Below, piece by piece: positions 1 to 11,645 of a stretch of DNA of 64,000 nt (position 1 is its first letter; every line of letters begins with the position of its first letter). The stretch comes from Megalopta genalis (lineage: Eukaryota; Arthropoda; Insecta; Hymenoptera; Halictidae). The position numbers were made by a program, and so were the translations under genes. The notes beneath the pieces are model-generated. The model saw only the letters and a program-made list of their open reading frames with translations. It ran no database searches and was not told the origin of the DNA. The stretch is from positions 2,571,001-2,635,000 of the forward strand of contig NW_027476093.1 of the NCBI RefSeq assembly GCF_051020955.1, read 5' to 3'.

Positions 1-34
1 CAATCTAAGCGTCGGTAAGGGAAACATTACTGTA
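1..34. mobile_element. Family A palindromic MITE, right end cut by window edge
   Basis: The window opens inside a family A element: the terminal CTAAGCGTC...CATTACTGTA segment is present and ends in the expected TA. The remainder lies left of the window. Confidence 0.8.
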
Positions 35-408
35 AATACTTTTTCGTAAGAAACGATTAACTAAATTTCTTAATTCGAGCATACGTTATAATAGAAACGA
101 CGGAAAATAAAGGACCATTTTATTAAAAACGTCTGATTTCAATAAATTTGAAGGACATCCATATAATGTTATCAATATCTCATTTTTCAGCTGAAAGAAG
201 ATAGGAACGTGCGTGAACATTGCTAATAGATGTTGCAGAAACATAGAAGCGTTTTTCAGAAAGGGACAGAATTTTCTTCGCGCCCTAAAAATTATAGTTA
301 GTGAACTTTTTTTGTAATGAACCCCCTGATCATGTGAACCAGCTTATCTCCCGATAGATTTATATAATTGGAGTTCTACTACTATGTCGAATAATGAATT
401 AACGAATC
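35..408. other. AT-rich noncoding stretch
   Basis: No open frame of note and no repeat family member recognised here. Confidence 0.6.
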
Positions 409-657
409 GGGTAATGGAGCCGGTTACCGTGGGGTAAACAATCGCTGCGCCTTTGGTTTTTCTCGGGCATATTAATATCCGTAATTTATATTTATCGAAT
501 AAGATGCATTACATTTTTTCCACTGTTATTCCACTGTTTATTTCCGAATAAAAAGAATCGGCACGTCTTATTCGATAAATATAAAGTAAATTATGACCGA
601 AAACGAATCAAAGGCACAGCAATTGGTCACCCTAGAGTAACCGGCTCCACTACCCCT
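409..657. mobile_element. 249-bp inverted-repeat element (single copy here)
   Basis: The left end (GGAGCCGGTTACC, CTGCGCCTTTG, then TTTATCGAATAAGA near 490) reappears inverted at the right end (TCTTATTCGATAAATA near 567, CAAAGGCACAGC, GTAACCGGCTCC near 637-649). The arms are roughly 100 bp with some mismatches around an unpaired centre near 510-560. The layout is that of a MITE, with no internal coding capacity. No second copy was seen in the window, so its superfamily is unknown. Confidence 0.65.
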
Positions 658-880
658 AAGTGTTCCATTGTTCGGGCGTATTAGAACTTTCTATCGAGCA
701 CTCCGAAGGACTCTCCGCGAACAGAGTCTCGTCCGCAAAGGGTTAAATCGCGAATGTATTAAGAGTTACACGGCTCGGTAATGAGGTTAGTGTAAGACAA
801 GCCAGAGAGGACGGGCAACAAGAAAGGCCCAGGCTATCGACGCGCAGCGTACTATTCTTAGCAAGCATTAGCATATTACC

Positions 881-881
881 G

Positions 882-927
<46 letters not shown>
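881..927. repeat. (AG)n microsatellite
   Basis: About 23 AG units with one AA interruption. Confidence 0.95.
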
Positions 928-932
<5 letters not shown>

Positions 933-1286
933 TTTCGAATCGATTTTTCGCGCGTTCAATCACTGTCCCGTCTAATCACGGGAATTAAAACAAAGCGGGC
1001 AGCGGCGGGAACGAGAAGCGAGCAGCGAGCAGCGGAAGAAGTTGACCGGGAACGTTTCCAAAGTAAACTCGAAAAAATCGAAGCGTAGCCTGTTACGCGA
1101 TCAGCAATCGAGCACTTGTTCCACTATTCGGATAATGAAAGTGTGCTCTCGGCAGAGAGCGGAGCGCCGAAAAAATCTCACTATTGCTGGCTCGATGAGC
1201 ACCGGCCGCACACGTGTGCGCACGTATATTCTCCTCGCGGCTCCTCTATTATTCGTCTAGCCGATCCAAACCCGTGTATGCATGTG

Positions 1287-1287
1287 T

Positions 1288-1330
<43 letters not shown>

Positions 1331-1342
1331 AAGAGAGAGAGT
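1287..1342. repeat. (AG)n microsatellite
   Basis: Imperfect AG run of about 55 bases with AAAG interruptions. Confidence 0.95.
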
Positions 1343-1758
1343 ATACGCGGGGATGCGTGCGGTCGCGGCGCGTGTGTGCGCTCGCGCTCGTACAGAGGAG
1401 AACGAGCGAGTCGCTACTCCGGCGTGGTTGCACCGACGCGAATCGATCGTATCGTCTATAATTAGGCATGCTGCATCAGTGCTTCTGCACTCTCATATCA
1501 CTGCGAGTCTCAGCTCGCCGCGCTCGAGCACTATTTACGATACTCGCCGGGACGCGTATACACGTCAGCGAGCGTTGTAATTTTAATAAACGCGCGGTGA
1601 TTACGTTCGAGATGGCCCCGTCCGGCGGCCGGGGAGACGAAGATCCGCGAGGATCAAGAGAGCCGTGCAAACGAAAAGAAAGAAACGTTTCTCGGGTCCG
1701 GGCGGACCGCCTTTGAAATTTCTTTTCCTCGCCCCGATGAATATTCGATGAGCGGCCA

Positions 1759-1796
1759 CCCGACCGACCGACCGACCGACCGACCGACCGACCGAC
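1759..1796. repeat. (CGAC)n tetranucleotide microsatellite
   Basis: About nine CGAC units. Minus-strand frames across it read as repeated Gly-Arg-Ser-Val, an artefact of the repeat. Confidence 0.9.
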
Positions 1797-2656
1797 CTCC
1801 CTTTTGCCAAGGAAGAACTTTACTTGCACCTTGACTCCGGGAAAATATACGTACTATCCGCGAGCCCACACCCTGGGACCGGCTCGAGAACGTTCGTCGA
1901 CTTAATTCCAGCTTCGTCGGCGATTGCGAGAGGGTGGCAATCGTGCTGATGGATCTTCGACTCCTCCTGGACATCCCGGAAAATAATAGAACTGTTCATC
2001 GGGAGCACTGTATTAACTCCGCCTTTGTTCGCCCGGACTCGGCCGCTGTCTCTCCCGGGGTTCCTTGTTTTCCGACGGGTTTCCCCGTCTTTATCCTTCG
2101 CTTTCCAGTCTGAAATATTGCCGTTCGATGCGTCTATTGTCGCCGCCGTCGACAATAGTATGCTTCCATTTTCCGGAAATCCGTGAAAGTCTAATCGCGT
2201 AGCTTGAAAATTGTAAATGAAATTTATCGGGGACCCATCACACGGTGTATGCAGTTCCCTGTCGTCGTTTCGTCTCTGCAGTGCCAACCCTTGCGAGCGT
2301 ATCTGCGCGCGCGAGCATGCGTTGGTTCGTTGCCAATCGCTCGCAGTCTTCGTATCCGATGATTTTTTCTTTTTTTTTTTTTGGTGCAGCGAGTACGAAC
2401 GTTCTTCAGCAGTTTGTTAATTTTGCACGGTAATTTCGACTCTGTCGAATCGATACCACGGCTCGTAATTACGAAGTTTTGTGCGAACGCAAATGTTTGG
2501 GAGCCTATTCACTGAAATTTGCGAGTGAACAAAGAATTTGTCTTTCATCGCGCTGCGATGAAAGCGTAGAAAGAATTTTAAATGTTGGCAAATCTATCGG
2601 TCATCTATCGATTTTATACAAAAACGGTACTTCGTGCAGGTTATACGGGTTTTATA

Positions 2657-3170
2657 CACAGTCGCGCACAAAAGTGTTCGTACACCTTTTAAAACGCAAT
2701 CGCTATTTTAAAACTGAACTAAAATATCCCCTACCCCCTTACTGTGTTCTGCCAATTAGTTCGGATAACCGACGTTCTATCGCACTTGTTTTTTGAAATC
2801 GATTTTGTGCAACTTTTGCTCATTTTTCAATAGTGCATTTGCAAAAATATTTATTTTGATACACCCAGGCTTTTTCAATCATTCTGTCTGCAACTACTTT
2901 GTCTCTAATTCTGTAATTTAACCTTGCTTTAATTTCCTTGAGTTTTTCTTGATCCTCGGAATAATTTCAACCCTTTTTGCTTTTTCTCTGTCAAATCTGT
3001 CACAACTTAGACATTTCTTTTCAGATATTCCCAGTCTCGCTTGTCCACCATGGGTTTGGTCTATTTTTAAATCCATTGTCTTTCATTTTTATGAATTACA
3101 CGCTTCGTTGGCATTATTTGTACACTGTTTGATCGTTGCATCATTCACGTTGTCTCAGTTAATAATAATA
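2657..3170 (-). mobile_element. Decayed transposon-like remnant
   Basis: The left edge, TACACAGTCGCGCAC followed by AAAAGTGTTCGTACACC, resembles the end of a Tc1/mariner-type insect transposon. On the minus strand, 2845..3170 reads as protein-like pieces broken by stops and frameshifts. One piece has an Asn-Pro-Trp-Trp motif. A later piece is basic, includes EKLKEIKARLNYRI, and ends at a stop near 2845. That pattern fits the C-terminal part of a dead transposase, or a LINE linker region. The family is unresolved and no second terminal repeat was found. Confidence 0.35.
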
Positions 3171-3203
3171 ATAATATATATATAATTTATATATAACCGC
3201 AAT

Positions 3204-3344
3204 AACCTTGCGGTTCATTTTTACAGTTACGAAATGTCAACAACTATAAAAACGAGCTGCAAGGCTCGAATAATCGTATCTCCTCTTCCCAAATTGTCCA
3301 TTTTTGTGGACAATCTGAGCGTCAGTTAGGGAGACATTACTGTA
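3204..3344. mobile_element. Family A MITE, left end missing
   Basis: Contains the loop and the complete right arm ending GACATTACTGTA. The left outer arm is absent and is replaced by a TA-rich run. Confidence 0.85.
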
Positions 3345-5675
3345 ATTTAATCTTGGTCAAAGCTTTTTGTGTCGTAAGGTCTAACTATATTCTTTTTATG
3401 TTCTTTTTGGTGTCATTTATATCCAACTCAGGCTCACAATATTCATAGTCTCACGCGTTACATTATTCTAAACCTTCGCTGTTGATACTCTCGGCAAACT
3501 GCATCGCGGAGATTAATTAGCCTCGAGTGCAATATGTAATATCGAAGCTCGTTCGTAGGCGAAGTAATATTCGAAAAAATCTTGCCAATGAACGTAACAA
3601 GGGAGCGGTACGCAAAATCGTAAACTGGTTCCCGCAGTTAATCGCAAGCGACACTCGCGGTGCGGCAAAAAGAACGAAATTAAGTGAAGTTCGCGTCTAG
3701 TTTAGCGAAGAGGGAAATCGTGTTATGCGGAAACAGCGCGTCCGCGAGGACGCGGGGCGGCCACAGGGGTGGTTCTCTGTATTAAAACCTAACCCCATTT
3801 ATGGATTCCCGGGAGCATCGAGACAACGCTGCGCCGGGTCAAACACCGTCGGCTGTTTAACGCGATCCAAGGTTTACGGTTCCGGTTTCAAGTTTCCGGG
3901 GCGAAGCTTTTTCGAATTGCGGCGGACGCGTCGAACGGGCTACGGAGAGCTGCGTTTATCGTCGCTTTTCTCGCGAGGAATCGATCCCGCCCGCTCTAAT
4001 TAGAAGTTCCGCGGATCCGTGATGCGGCACCATTCGCGATTACGGCGAGCGAACGGCCGCGCTGATATTTTATCTGTCTTCTCGATCGCGGCAAGAGAGG
4101 AAGCTCCGCTCGGCTCGGCTCGGCTCGGCACGCGCGATCACAAGCCTCGAACCAACCCGGAGCTTGTCCGATCGATCTGTCCCACCCTAAATAAATGCAC
4201 CGTGAACGCGCGAGCCTCGATTCTTCCGTCAAGCGGTTTTTTACGGCCTAAATATCGGTCGGGAACGTCGGCCGATCGTTTCACGCTCTTCCCCGGCGAG
4301 CTTAACGTCTCCGCGTAACCTTGGCGCCGCGGCGTTTATTTCCAGCAGAGCTTCCCCTTACGCTCTTATATTTTTATAATTCCACGTAAGCGGCTAATCT
4401 TGTTTAATGTTCCCGCGTCGGTTCGTTAACGGCTGCTTTATTGCCTTTTATGGAATTAATTAAGAACCGAGAAAGAGGAGCACGGCCGAGAGGACAGTCG
4501 TTAAGATCGTCGGGGGTTGGTCCTGCTTCGCAGCGGGCTCGGGTCGCGAAGAGATATCGATAATTTCGTGAAACGACACGCCGTCGCGTCGGCTCGCGGC
4601 TCGTCGCCACAGAAAACTCGAGGAATAACCCGAAGATGCGAAAGGGTTGACCAAGAAAAACTCACAAAATTACAAAATCGGACAGCGCGTTTTCCCGCCC
4701 TTTCCTCCCTTCGGTGGCTTTCTAAAATTTCGAAGAAAATGCGGCTTGTTTTGGACGTCGAGCCGCATGCTGTAGAACTTTTTCAGATTTTTCGGTTGCA
4801 AACTGCGATTATTAAAAATGACAAACCAAAGAAAGATCGAAAAATTAAAGATTTCTTGAATCTCTGAAAGTTAGATAAAGCAACGGCGATTACTGCGAAT
4901 ACAAAAGGTTTCACATTCTTCTAAGATAAATCTTAAATTTGGATGATTCGCGTGCGTACACCCCGGTGCACACAATAATTTGGAAACGAGAGCAGTCAGC
5001 GATTTCGACAGGGGCGGCCGGTCCTGTTCGATTACCGTGCTTTCTATTCCCAGCCGGCAATTGGTAATTATACAGAACTGACAAGTAAAAGGAACATTCG
5101 CGAGGATGATTCTGCCTTTTACTCCGCTAGCCCGATCTGCTATATTTGTACGGGGATACCCCCGGGAAATTATTAGCCGCGAATCCGATCGTCGGCATTC
5201 GTCGCAGCTGTATAATTTGCTACCAGATTCGCGAATATGTTCTCCCTGTTCTGAATTATTTACGTCGACCGGATATACGCCGCCGCCGCTTCTGTATTAA
5301 CTCCGACGCGAGTTTATAGCGAGATATCTCGCGACGCATTGACGTTCAGCGACGATTTCGACACGCTTTACCATTGGGCAGCATCGTATCAAATTCGGAC
5401 AAAGATCGGTTTGTTGATCGGATACCGTGAAACGAGATTTTATGCAGAGGACTGTGGAAATGAGAATATTTTATTGACATATTTTCTTTATATTTTAGTG
5501 TAAAGTAGAAACGAATGAATATCAACGATATACGGTAGTTTTGTTCGTAATATATCCCTTAGAATTAAGTGTAAATAAATTTAGCTATCCGTCAATTACT
5601 GCTAAAAATATATGTAGTTTGTTAAAATGTTCCCCGATTTTTAGCGCGACGCTATATGGCGTCATCATTTCGAGA
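3345..5675. other. Noncoding stretch, GC-rich centre
   Basis: From about 3700 to 4700 the DNA is GC-rich with overlapping open frames on both strands (for example 4517..4867 plus). None shows a recognisable domain or intron-exon context. The flanks are AT-rich. No repeat family member was identified. Confidence 0.55.
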
Positions 5676-5790
5676 TACAGTAATGTCTCTCTAATTGACG
5701 CTCAATTGACAATTTAAGAAGAGGAGATACGATTATACGATTCTTGCGGTTCATTTTTACAGTTGACCATTTTTCTGGACAATCTGAGCG
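5676..5790. mobile_element. Family A MITE, internally deleted
   Basis: Starts TACAGTAATGTCTCTC. Most of the right arm is lost: the loop runs directly into CCATTTTTCTGGACAATCTGAG, and the terminal CATTACTGTA is missing. Confidence 0.85.
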
Positions 5791-6140
5791 AACTCTCCCG
5801 GATTTACCCTATAATTTGTTGCCAAAGATAGAGATTATTTATGGCTCGACCTATTTGATTCGAATCGTAGATTACATACCCTTTTTCATACAACTGGACT
5901 AAATGACTTGGAGTTTTTCGGAGGTGTTAAAGGGACTAGCTTATCGTATAATGACTATAATCGCTGTATTTTCAAAGATGAATAAACTACAACATTAATT
6001 ACGTGCCGTTAAACTTTTATATTTATGTTCTAGCATCCGAGATGCAAACAATCTCGTTTTTTTAAATTAATTCGTTACGATTGCATCTGTTCAAACACTT
6101 ATTGCTAGGGGTTCTATGTCGCAATGGCTTATGAAACAGC
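5791..6140. other. AT-rich noncoding stretch
   Basis: Nothing recognised. Confidence 0.6.
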
Positions 6141-6352
6141 TACAGTAATGTCTCCCTTACTGACGCTCAGATTGTCCACTAAAATGGACAATTTTGGAAA
6201 AGGAGATACGATTGTTCGAGCCTTGTGGCTCGTTTTTTATGGTTATCGATTGTCAACAACTATAAAAACAAGTTGCAATAATCGTATCCCCTCTTCTCAA
6301 ATTGTCCATTTTTGTGCACAATCTGAGCGTCAGTAAGGGAGACATTACTGTA
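6141..6352. mobile_element. Family A palindromic MITE, complete copy
   Basis: Reference copy for the family. It runs from TACAGTAATG to CATTACTGTA, 212 bp. The arms are about 95 bp and nearly perfectly complementary, enclosing a short loop around TATCGATTGTCAAC, so a transcript would fold into one long hairpin. Landmarks from outside in are CTGACGCTCAGATTGTCCAC, ATGGACAATTT, GGAGATACGATT and CGAGCCTTG. TA borders and the CAG/CTG termini fit a Tc1/mariner-type non-autonomous element. There is no coding capacity. No parent transposase gene is visible in the window. Confidence 0.92.
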
Positions 6353-6497
6353 TTTTTATACCGCACTCATGGAAATCGAGCGAATATTATAAAAATATAG
6401 ACACTTATGACATATTCTTATTATACAGACACTTTCAAATGTTATGCGAAGCTGCGACAGCCGCTATCAAATCGAAACGTTCGATCATAAATCGAGA

Positions 6498-6706
6498 TAC
6501 AGTTATGTATCCCTAACTGACGCTCGGATTGCGCCCAAAAATGGACAATTCGGGAAGATTATTCGGTCGTTGCAGCTCGTTTCTATAGTTCTTGAGAATT
6601 CGCAACTCCGAAAACGAACCGCAAGGCTGGAATAATCGTATCTTCTCTTCTCTAATCGTCCATTTTTCTGCACAATCTGAGCGCCGATCAGAGAAACATT
6701 ACTGTA
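6498..6706. mobile_element. Family A MITE, full-length diverged copy
   Basis: Both ends are present (TACAGTTATG, CATTACTGTA), with base changes in the arms and a rearranged loop near 6580-6600. Confidence 0.88.
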
Positions 6707-7372
6707 CATAGCCAGCGATTGCGAAACGGTTAAATGTGGTCGATCGACAGGGCGTGTTCGCGTCGATAGTACGCCGCTGTAAAATGGCGGGAGAAATCGC
6801 AGGAATCGGGCATCGAGCGGAAGACGAATTTCCTTTTTCCGCGCGCGCGCCGCCTCGCCGCGGGGGAGGCTTCGCGTTTAATTGCGCCCCCGTCGAATAA
6901 TTCGATCGAATAAATTGCCGCCAGCTCGCCGTTCCCTAACAAGCTGCCTCGATTCCGTCGACGGCGTCCCGACGATCTCCGACGGCAGTCCGCAACTTTC
7001 CGACTTGTTTTCCGACTTGACAAATTCCAGACACTCCGATCTGGACGGCCTGTCAGATATTTTTACGGTAACACGCAGACGCGCGCGCGTTACTCTACCA
7101 CTCGATTCCCGACCGCTGTCGGATTTCCACACGTTTTTTCCCCCCGGATTTCCCGGCGGCCGGCGAGAGGTCGTTTAGCGAGGCGCGTCGCACTTCTTTT
7201 TCCTCTCGCGCGCGTACGCGCGCCGCGGCGTTACCTCATTAAGTAGTCCTAAATATAACAGAACCCGCTACGGAGAGCGAGCGTCAGCTTTGCCTAGTCT
7301 GCGGGCGAATGAATGAATGAATTCCATCGGGTTTCATTAGATACGAATCATGCCTGGCAACGACAAAGGGAC

Positions 7373-7416
<44 letters not shown>
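7373..7416. repeat. (GA)n microsatellite
   Basis: Uninterrupted GA run of about 22 units. Confidence 0.95.
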
Positions 7417-7418
<2 letters not shown>

Positions 7419-7513
7419 GGTCGGAGTCGCTAAAAACGATTATTCGCCTTCCTCATCGAATTAATTATCCGCCGATGTGCGGGCGATATCGAGCGCCGCA
7501 TGTGTGTTACACC

Positions 7514-7543
7514 GTTATAATTACCGTCCTTGGTAATTATAAC
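7514..7543. repeat. Perfect 12-bp inverted repeat (hairpin)
   Basis: GTTATAATTACC and its exact complement GGTAATTATAAC are separated by six bases (GTCCTT). It lies in a GC-rich context. There is no T-run after it and no sign of a transposon around it. Confidence 0.75.
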
Positions 7544-8300
7544 GCTTGGTCGGATACGACGCGCGGAACGATTCCTAGCCGCGGAACGATACTGCATGCA
7601 CTTGACATTCGCGTGCGCGAGCGTCGAGAAACCGGCGGAAAGGTTCTCTGCTTGTGTCGCATAAAAGCTGCATAAGAACTCTGCCGGGAAGCGAAGCGAC
7701 GTCGGTTTCTCTCGTGGCTCCCGTGTGTGTATTTACGTGCGCGGAACGCGCCAATACGCTTTTCCCGGGGATTCAACCGGCGGGTACGCGCGCGCGAGCA
7801 CGCCGAACGTCGCCCTGTCGTCCCGGCGAAGCACTCAGAGATTTCTTTGGATTATTGTAAAAATGCATTACGCTCGAGCTGGGACGAGGGCAATAAAAAA
7901 ATTGCGCCGCCCGTCCGTCCCACCCTCGGGAAATCGCGGCCGACCCGCTCCTCCGCCCCGGCTTTTCGTTTTATGCGCCCTGTATGCGTCGGATCGCCGC
8001 GCCGCAACCTGATTGTCCGCTCGCTGTGCACGTTCCTGTGTGCCGGTTTGTCGTGCAACCTCGATGCAGCCAATAATGTGCGCGCGTAAAGACCGAGATC
8101 CGACAAGTCGTACCGAATTACTAGATTTCTCAACACTTATTCGGGGAATTTCATCTCGGCTGGAAGGATAACACGAATGTAAACGCTCAAAGGATTCAAT
8201 CGGCAATAGATTCTATGCTAGGAAAGTGCTTTCTAGTGTAAATCATGTGCGACCGAGGCTACATTCAATTTGCATGACTTCACAGATACAACTCGATGCA

Positions 8301-8671
8301 TACAGAGTATCCCAAAAATATCTCGCAATCCGAAAGCGGCGGGTTCCTCGGGTCATTTGAAGCATCTTTTTCCTTTACATAATTTTTCTCCGAGGCACCG
8401 TTAGTGAGTTATTAACGAAAAACAGTGACCAATGAGGGGCGAGCTCGGCTGGCGCGAGGCGACCGAGCCAATGAGCGGAACTGGGCTTCGTGCGCTGGTT
8501 GGCTGGGCCGTCTCGCGTCAGCCGTACTCGATTCTTATTGGTCACTGTTTTTCGTTAATAACTCGTTAACGGTGCACCGGAGAATATTTTTGGAAAGGAA
8601 GAAGCTGCTTCAAATGATCCGAGAAACCCGGCATTTCCGAATTACGAGACATTTTTGGGACACCCTGTATA
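8301..8671. mobile_element. Family B palindromic element, complete copy
   Basis: Reference copy for the family, 371 bp. It runs from TACAGAGTATCCCAAAAATA to TTGGGACACCCTGTATA, TA-flanked. The terminal arms of about 150 bp pair with each other. Inner landmarks are AACAGTGACCAAT on the left and ATTGGTCACTGTTTTTCG on the right, around a GC-rich unpaired centre (CTCGGCTGGCGCGAGG). There is no coding capacity. CAGGGTGTCCC-type ends with TA borders suggest a Tc1/mariner-like origin, which is an inference. Confidence 0.88.
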
Positions 8672-10974
8672 TTTGACGTCTCTTTTTATTAGTATTAAAA
8701 TTAGTAAATGGACATACGTTTTATTTCGAATAAGAAAATAAAAGTGTAGCTAGATCTTTAAATTTATTAGCATAAGGTTAAATGGGGGTGGAATATTAGG
8801 GTGTCTGTACTAGTGTTAACGGGGGTGCAAAATCTGTAAAAACTTGTGCAACAACTTTGACAATATTGAAATCATTAGTTTCTTTAATTTCTTGATTTCT
8901 TTTCGATATCAACCCTTAATCAGTGGTATTTTTATATGTCACCTGATATGTGGTGGGGTACTACATACCTCAAAATATTTAAAAAGATAATTTTCATAAG
9001 GATATTTTGGTAAACACTTTTGGAAAATGCTTCTTTGAGAAATTTATTATATAAGATTCGAGTGTACTGTGCTATACTCGATCATTATATTACAATAAAA
9101 ATAACAGGAAGTTCGAGTAAATCTAATCTTGTTACCGTTACAGGACAATCCAAACTAGTCATGTTTACAGACCGGTGATTAATTGTAATAATCAATTGTC
9201 TGAAATGTATGTCTCTTATGACTATCAATAGTAATGATACCGCGTTCCGCATAGTTCTTTGAAATCTACATCGGGAAGACTTCCCGGAAAAATATCCACA
9301 CAATTATTTCCAAATGCCTGGCCGTAAATAGCAACGAACATTCCCGCGACATTCTAACGACAAACGAAAGTTTTCAGGCGGCAGCAATTCGTGCGTTTCC
9401 GAGATTATGCGAATCGAGCGGTTCATTTAACGCTCGTATGACTAATTCTTATTATTACTCCTCGTGAGCTCGAGAGAGTTCATTTTTAATAAAGTTCCTT
9501 CTCAGAAATGTACGAACGTTCGCAGGAACGTTCCTTCTTGTAAACGTATGCAGGCGGTTCATGCCGAGTGTTTCTTATTCTTAAAACTGCTACTATTTGC
9601 ATGGACGGACGTAGACCGGCGGAAAACGTTCTCTTTGATCCCCCGTAATAGAATTAAGAGCGCGACAGCGATATTAAAATTTTATTTCGTGCAAACTTGC
9701 TAGTGTTTCGCGGCAAGTTTCCGCAACAATATGAAAGAAACTTGCGGAACTAGGAAGTTACGGGGAGGGAACGAACGGCGGGAGGCGGTCGGAGGAGAAA
9801 GAAGAACTATCCGTGAAGGGTCCAAGTGGGATTGAAAAAGTCGCAGACGCCGGGCAATAATTGAAACCGCGCTGGTATTGCGATAAGCCGATACGGGAAC
9901 TAAGGAGCAACTTCTGACCGCTGTTTAATATTAATTCTCGGCTTGTACGCTGAACGGAGGGCGCTTGAACTTTGAATCTTCTTCTCGCTGTAAGGTTATG
10001 CCTTTTTAAAACACTGGCACGAATAATACGATAAAAAATAAATGGAACATACGAAAGTGGATGTAAAATTTTTAGCCATATGTTTCAGCACTGTTTCTTA
10101 TAAATTCAGTCTCACAAATAATTTTACGTAACAATTAACTGTGAAGGAAAATTTTTATTCGAATAAAATATGCAAGCTACTGTTCCATATTATGTGCTTC
10201 GGTTTTTTTATTATCCCGATTTACGGATATATCCAAATGTTCTATTCTATAGATATTAAAATTGTATAAATTAAAAGATATAATAATATAGTAAGTACTT
10301 TGCCTTATCTAGAAATATGAATTTATGGAACGGTAGTATATAAATTTTGAAGTTGTAATAAAATCGACGACAGTCTTGTATCCCCTGAAAATCGTTCATT
10401 AATAGGTACTTTTTACATTATCCGTCGAGGATCGATGGCCGTGTAAAAGTGTAGCCCATTAGGAACATCGGAATCTCGCTCGGTTTACTAATTTACGAGA
10501 AAGGCTGCGCGGACCGGATCGGGGAGAGGGTGGCTCGCACAGTCGCGCATAAATTTTCATCTCGGTCGTGTCAGAGTTTTTGACGAGTTCGATGTGTAGG
10601 AAGGGGGAAAAAATGTCAAAAGTCACCTGGGGCGAAATTCGCGAAACTTCTAACGATCTATCCACGGCGAAACTCCCTCAGCCGCCAGCCCTCGTGTAAT
10701 GAAACGCTTATCGAGGAACTCATGTCAGTCGTTTAGCCTGAGAAACAGGGGGATTCTCGTTAAGTTGTAACGTAAATTAGAAAAGGAGTAGACGTGATCG
10801 ATACTGCGGAGGTCGCGCTGCTCCTCGGATCATACTTTCGGCTTATTACACGGCCAGAAAATTAATGTGCTCGCAAAGAAAGAAGAAGCTCCGACAGATT
10901 TCAAATTACATTTTGTCTCTGAAGAAAGTCTCTCTTCTCTCTTATACGTAGGACGGATAAGATAATTCTGAAAA
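8672..10974. other. Mostly AT-rich noncoding stretch
   Basis: Short frames only, none recognisable. A GC-richer island lies at about 9720-9960. No repeat copy was recognised. Confidence 0.55.
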
Positions 10975-11217
10975 TACCGTAATGTCTTCCTAACTGACGC
11001 ACAGATTCTGCACAAAAGTGAACAATTTGGGAAGAGGAGATGCGATTATTCGATCCTTGCGGTTCATTTTTATAGTCACGAATTGTCAACAACTATAAAA
11101 ACGAGCTGCGAGGCTCAAATAATCGTATCTCCACTTCCCAAATTGTCCATTTTTGTGCGCGATCCAAGCGTCAGTTAGGGAGACAATCTGGACTTCACTT
11201 AGGGAGACATTACTGTA
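10975..11217. mobile_element. Family A MITE with duplicated right end
   Basis: Begins TACCGTAATG. The right end carries a repeat of CTTAGGGAGACAT after a first AGTTAGGGAGACAAT, making the copy about 30 bp longer than usual. Confidence 0.88.
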
Positions 11218-11290
11218 CATTATTGTGTACGAGCTGAGGGACAATTTGAGAGAATTTATTGTACCGCTTTCGACGTGACCTATTTCGAAG

Positions 11291-11482
11291 GCTGTGCAGA
11301 AAAATGGGAACTATTTAGGAACAGGAGATACGATTGTTCGAGCCTTGCGGTTCGCTTACATAGTTAGTAAATTCCCAAGAACTATAAAAACGAGCTGCAA
11401 GGCTCGAATAATCGTATCTCCTCTTCCCAAATTGTCCATTGTTCTGCACAATCGGAGCGTCAGTTAGGGAGACATTACAGTA
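11291..11482. mobile_element. Family A MITE, left terminus lost
   Basis: Enters at CTGTGCAGAAAAATGG, so the first 30 or so bases are absent. The right end is intact apart from CATTACAGTA. Confidence 0.87.
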
Positions 11483-11645
11483 TTTCGGTCCTGATTGAAC
11501 CAGTTACGAAGAACTGAAAAGATCTAACTATTATCAGCAGACTGTGGATCTTTGTGCAAAATAAAAGTTGCCTGCATCGATTGCAAGACGTGGAGCCAAA
11601 GTGTAATGTTGTTCCTCTCCTAAGTAATTTTAATTCTATTTAACA
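11483..11645 (+). repeat. Family E segment, copy 1
   Basis: Nearly identical, in inverted orientation, to 45481..45653. Both begin TTTCGGTCCTGATTGAACCA directly against a family A end and contain GACTGTGGATCTTTGTGC or a close variant. It finishes at AACAGTAAT, which looks like the first bases of another, lost A copy. Confidence 0.8.

Larger units (their letters stand above)
928..2656. other. GC-rich noncoding stretch with simple repeats
   Basis: Several overlapping open frames exist on both strands (up to 155 codons at 1820..2287 on minus), but all are Arg/Ser-rich, unlike any family I recognise, and partly translate microsatellites. I see no gene. The last 300 bases become AT-rich. Confidence 0.6.
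6707..8300. other. GC-rich noncoding stretch
   Basis: CpG-dense from about 6800 to 8100, with several overlapping Arg-rich open frames on both strands that I judge random. It includes a GA microsatellite and a perfect hairpin, listed separately. Confidence 0.55.
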
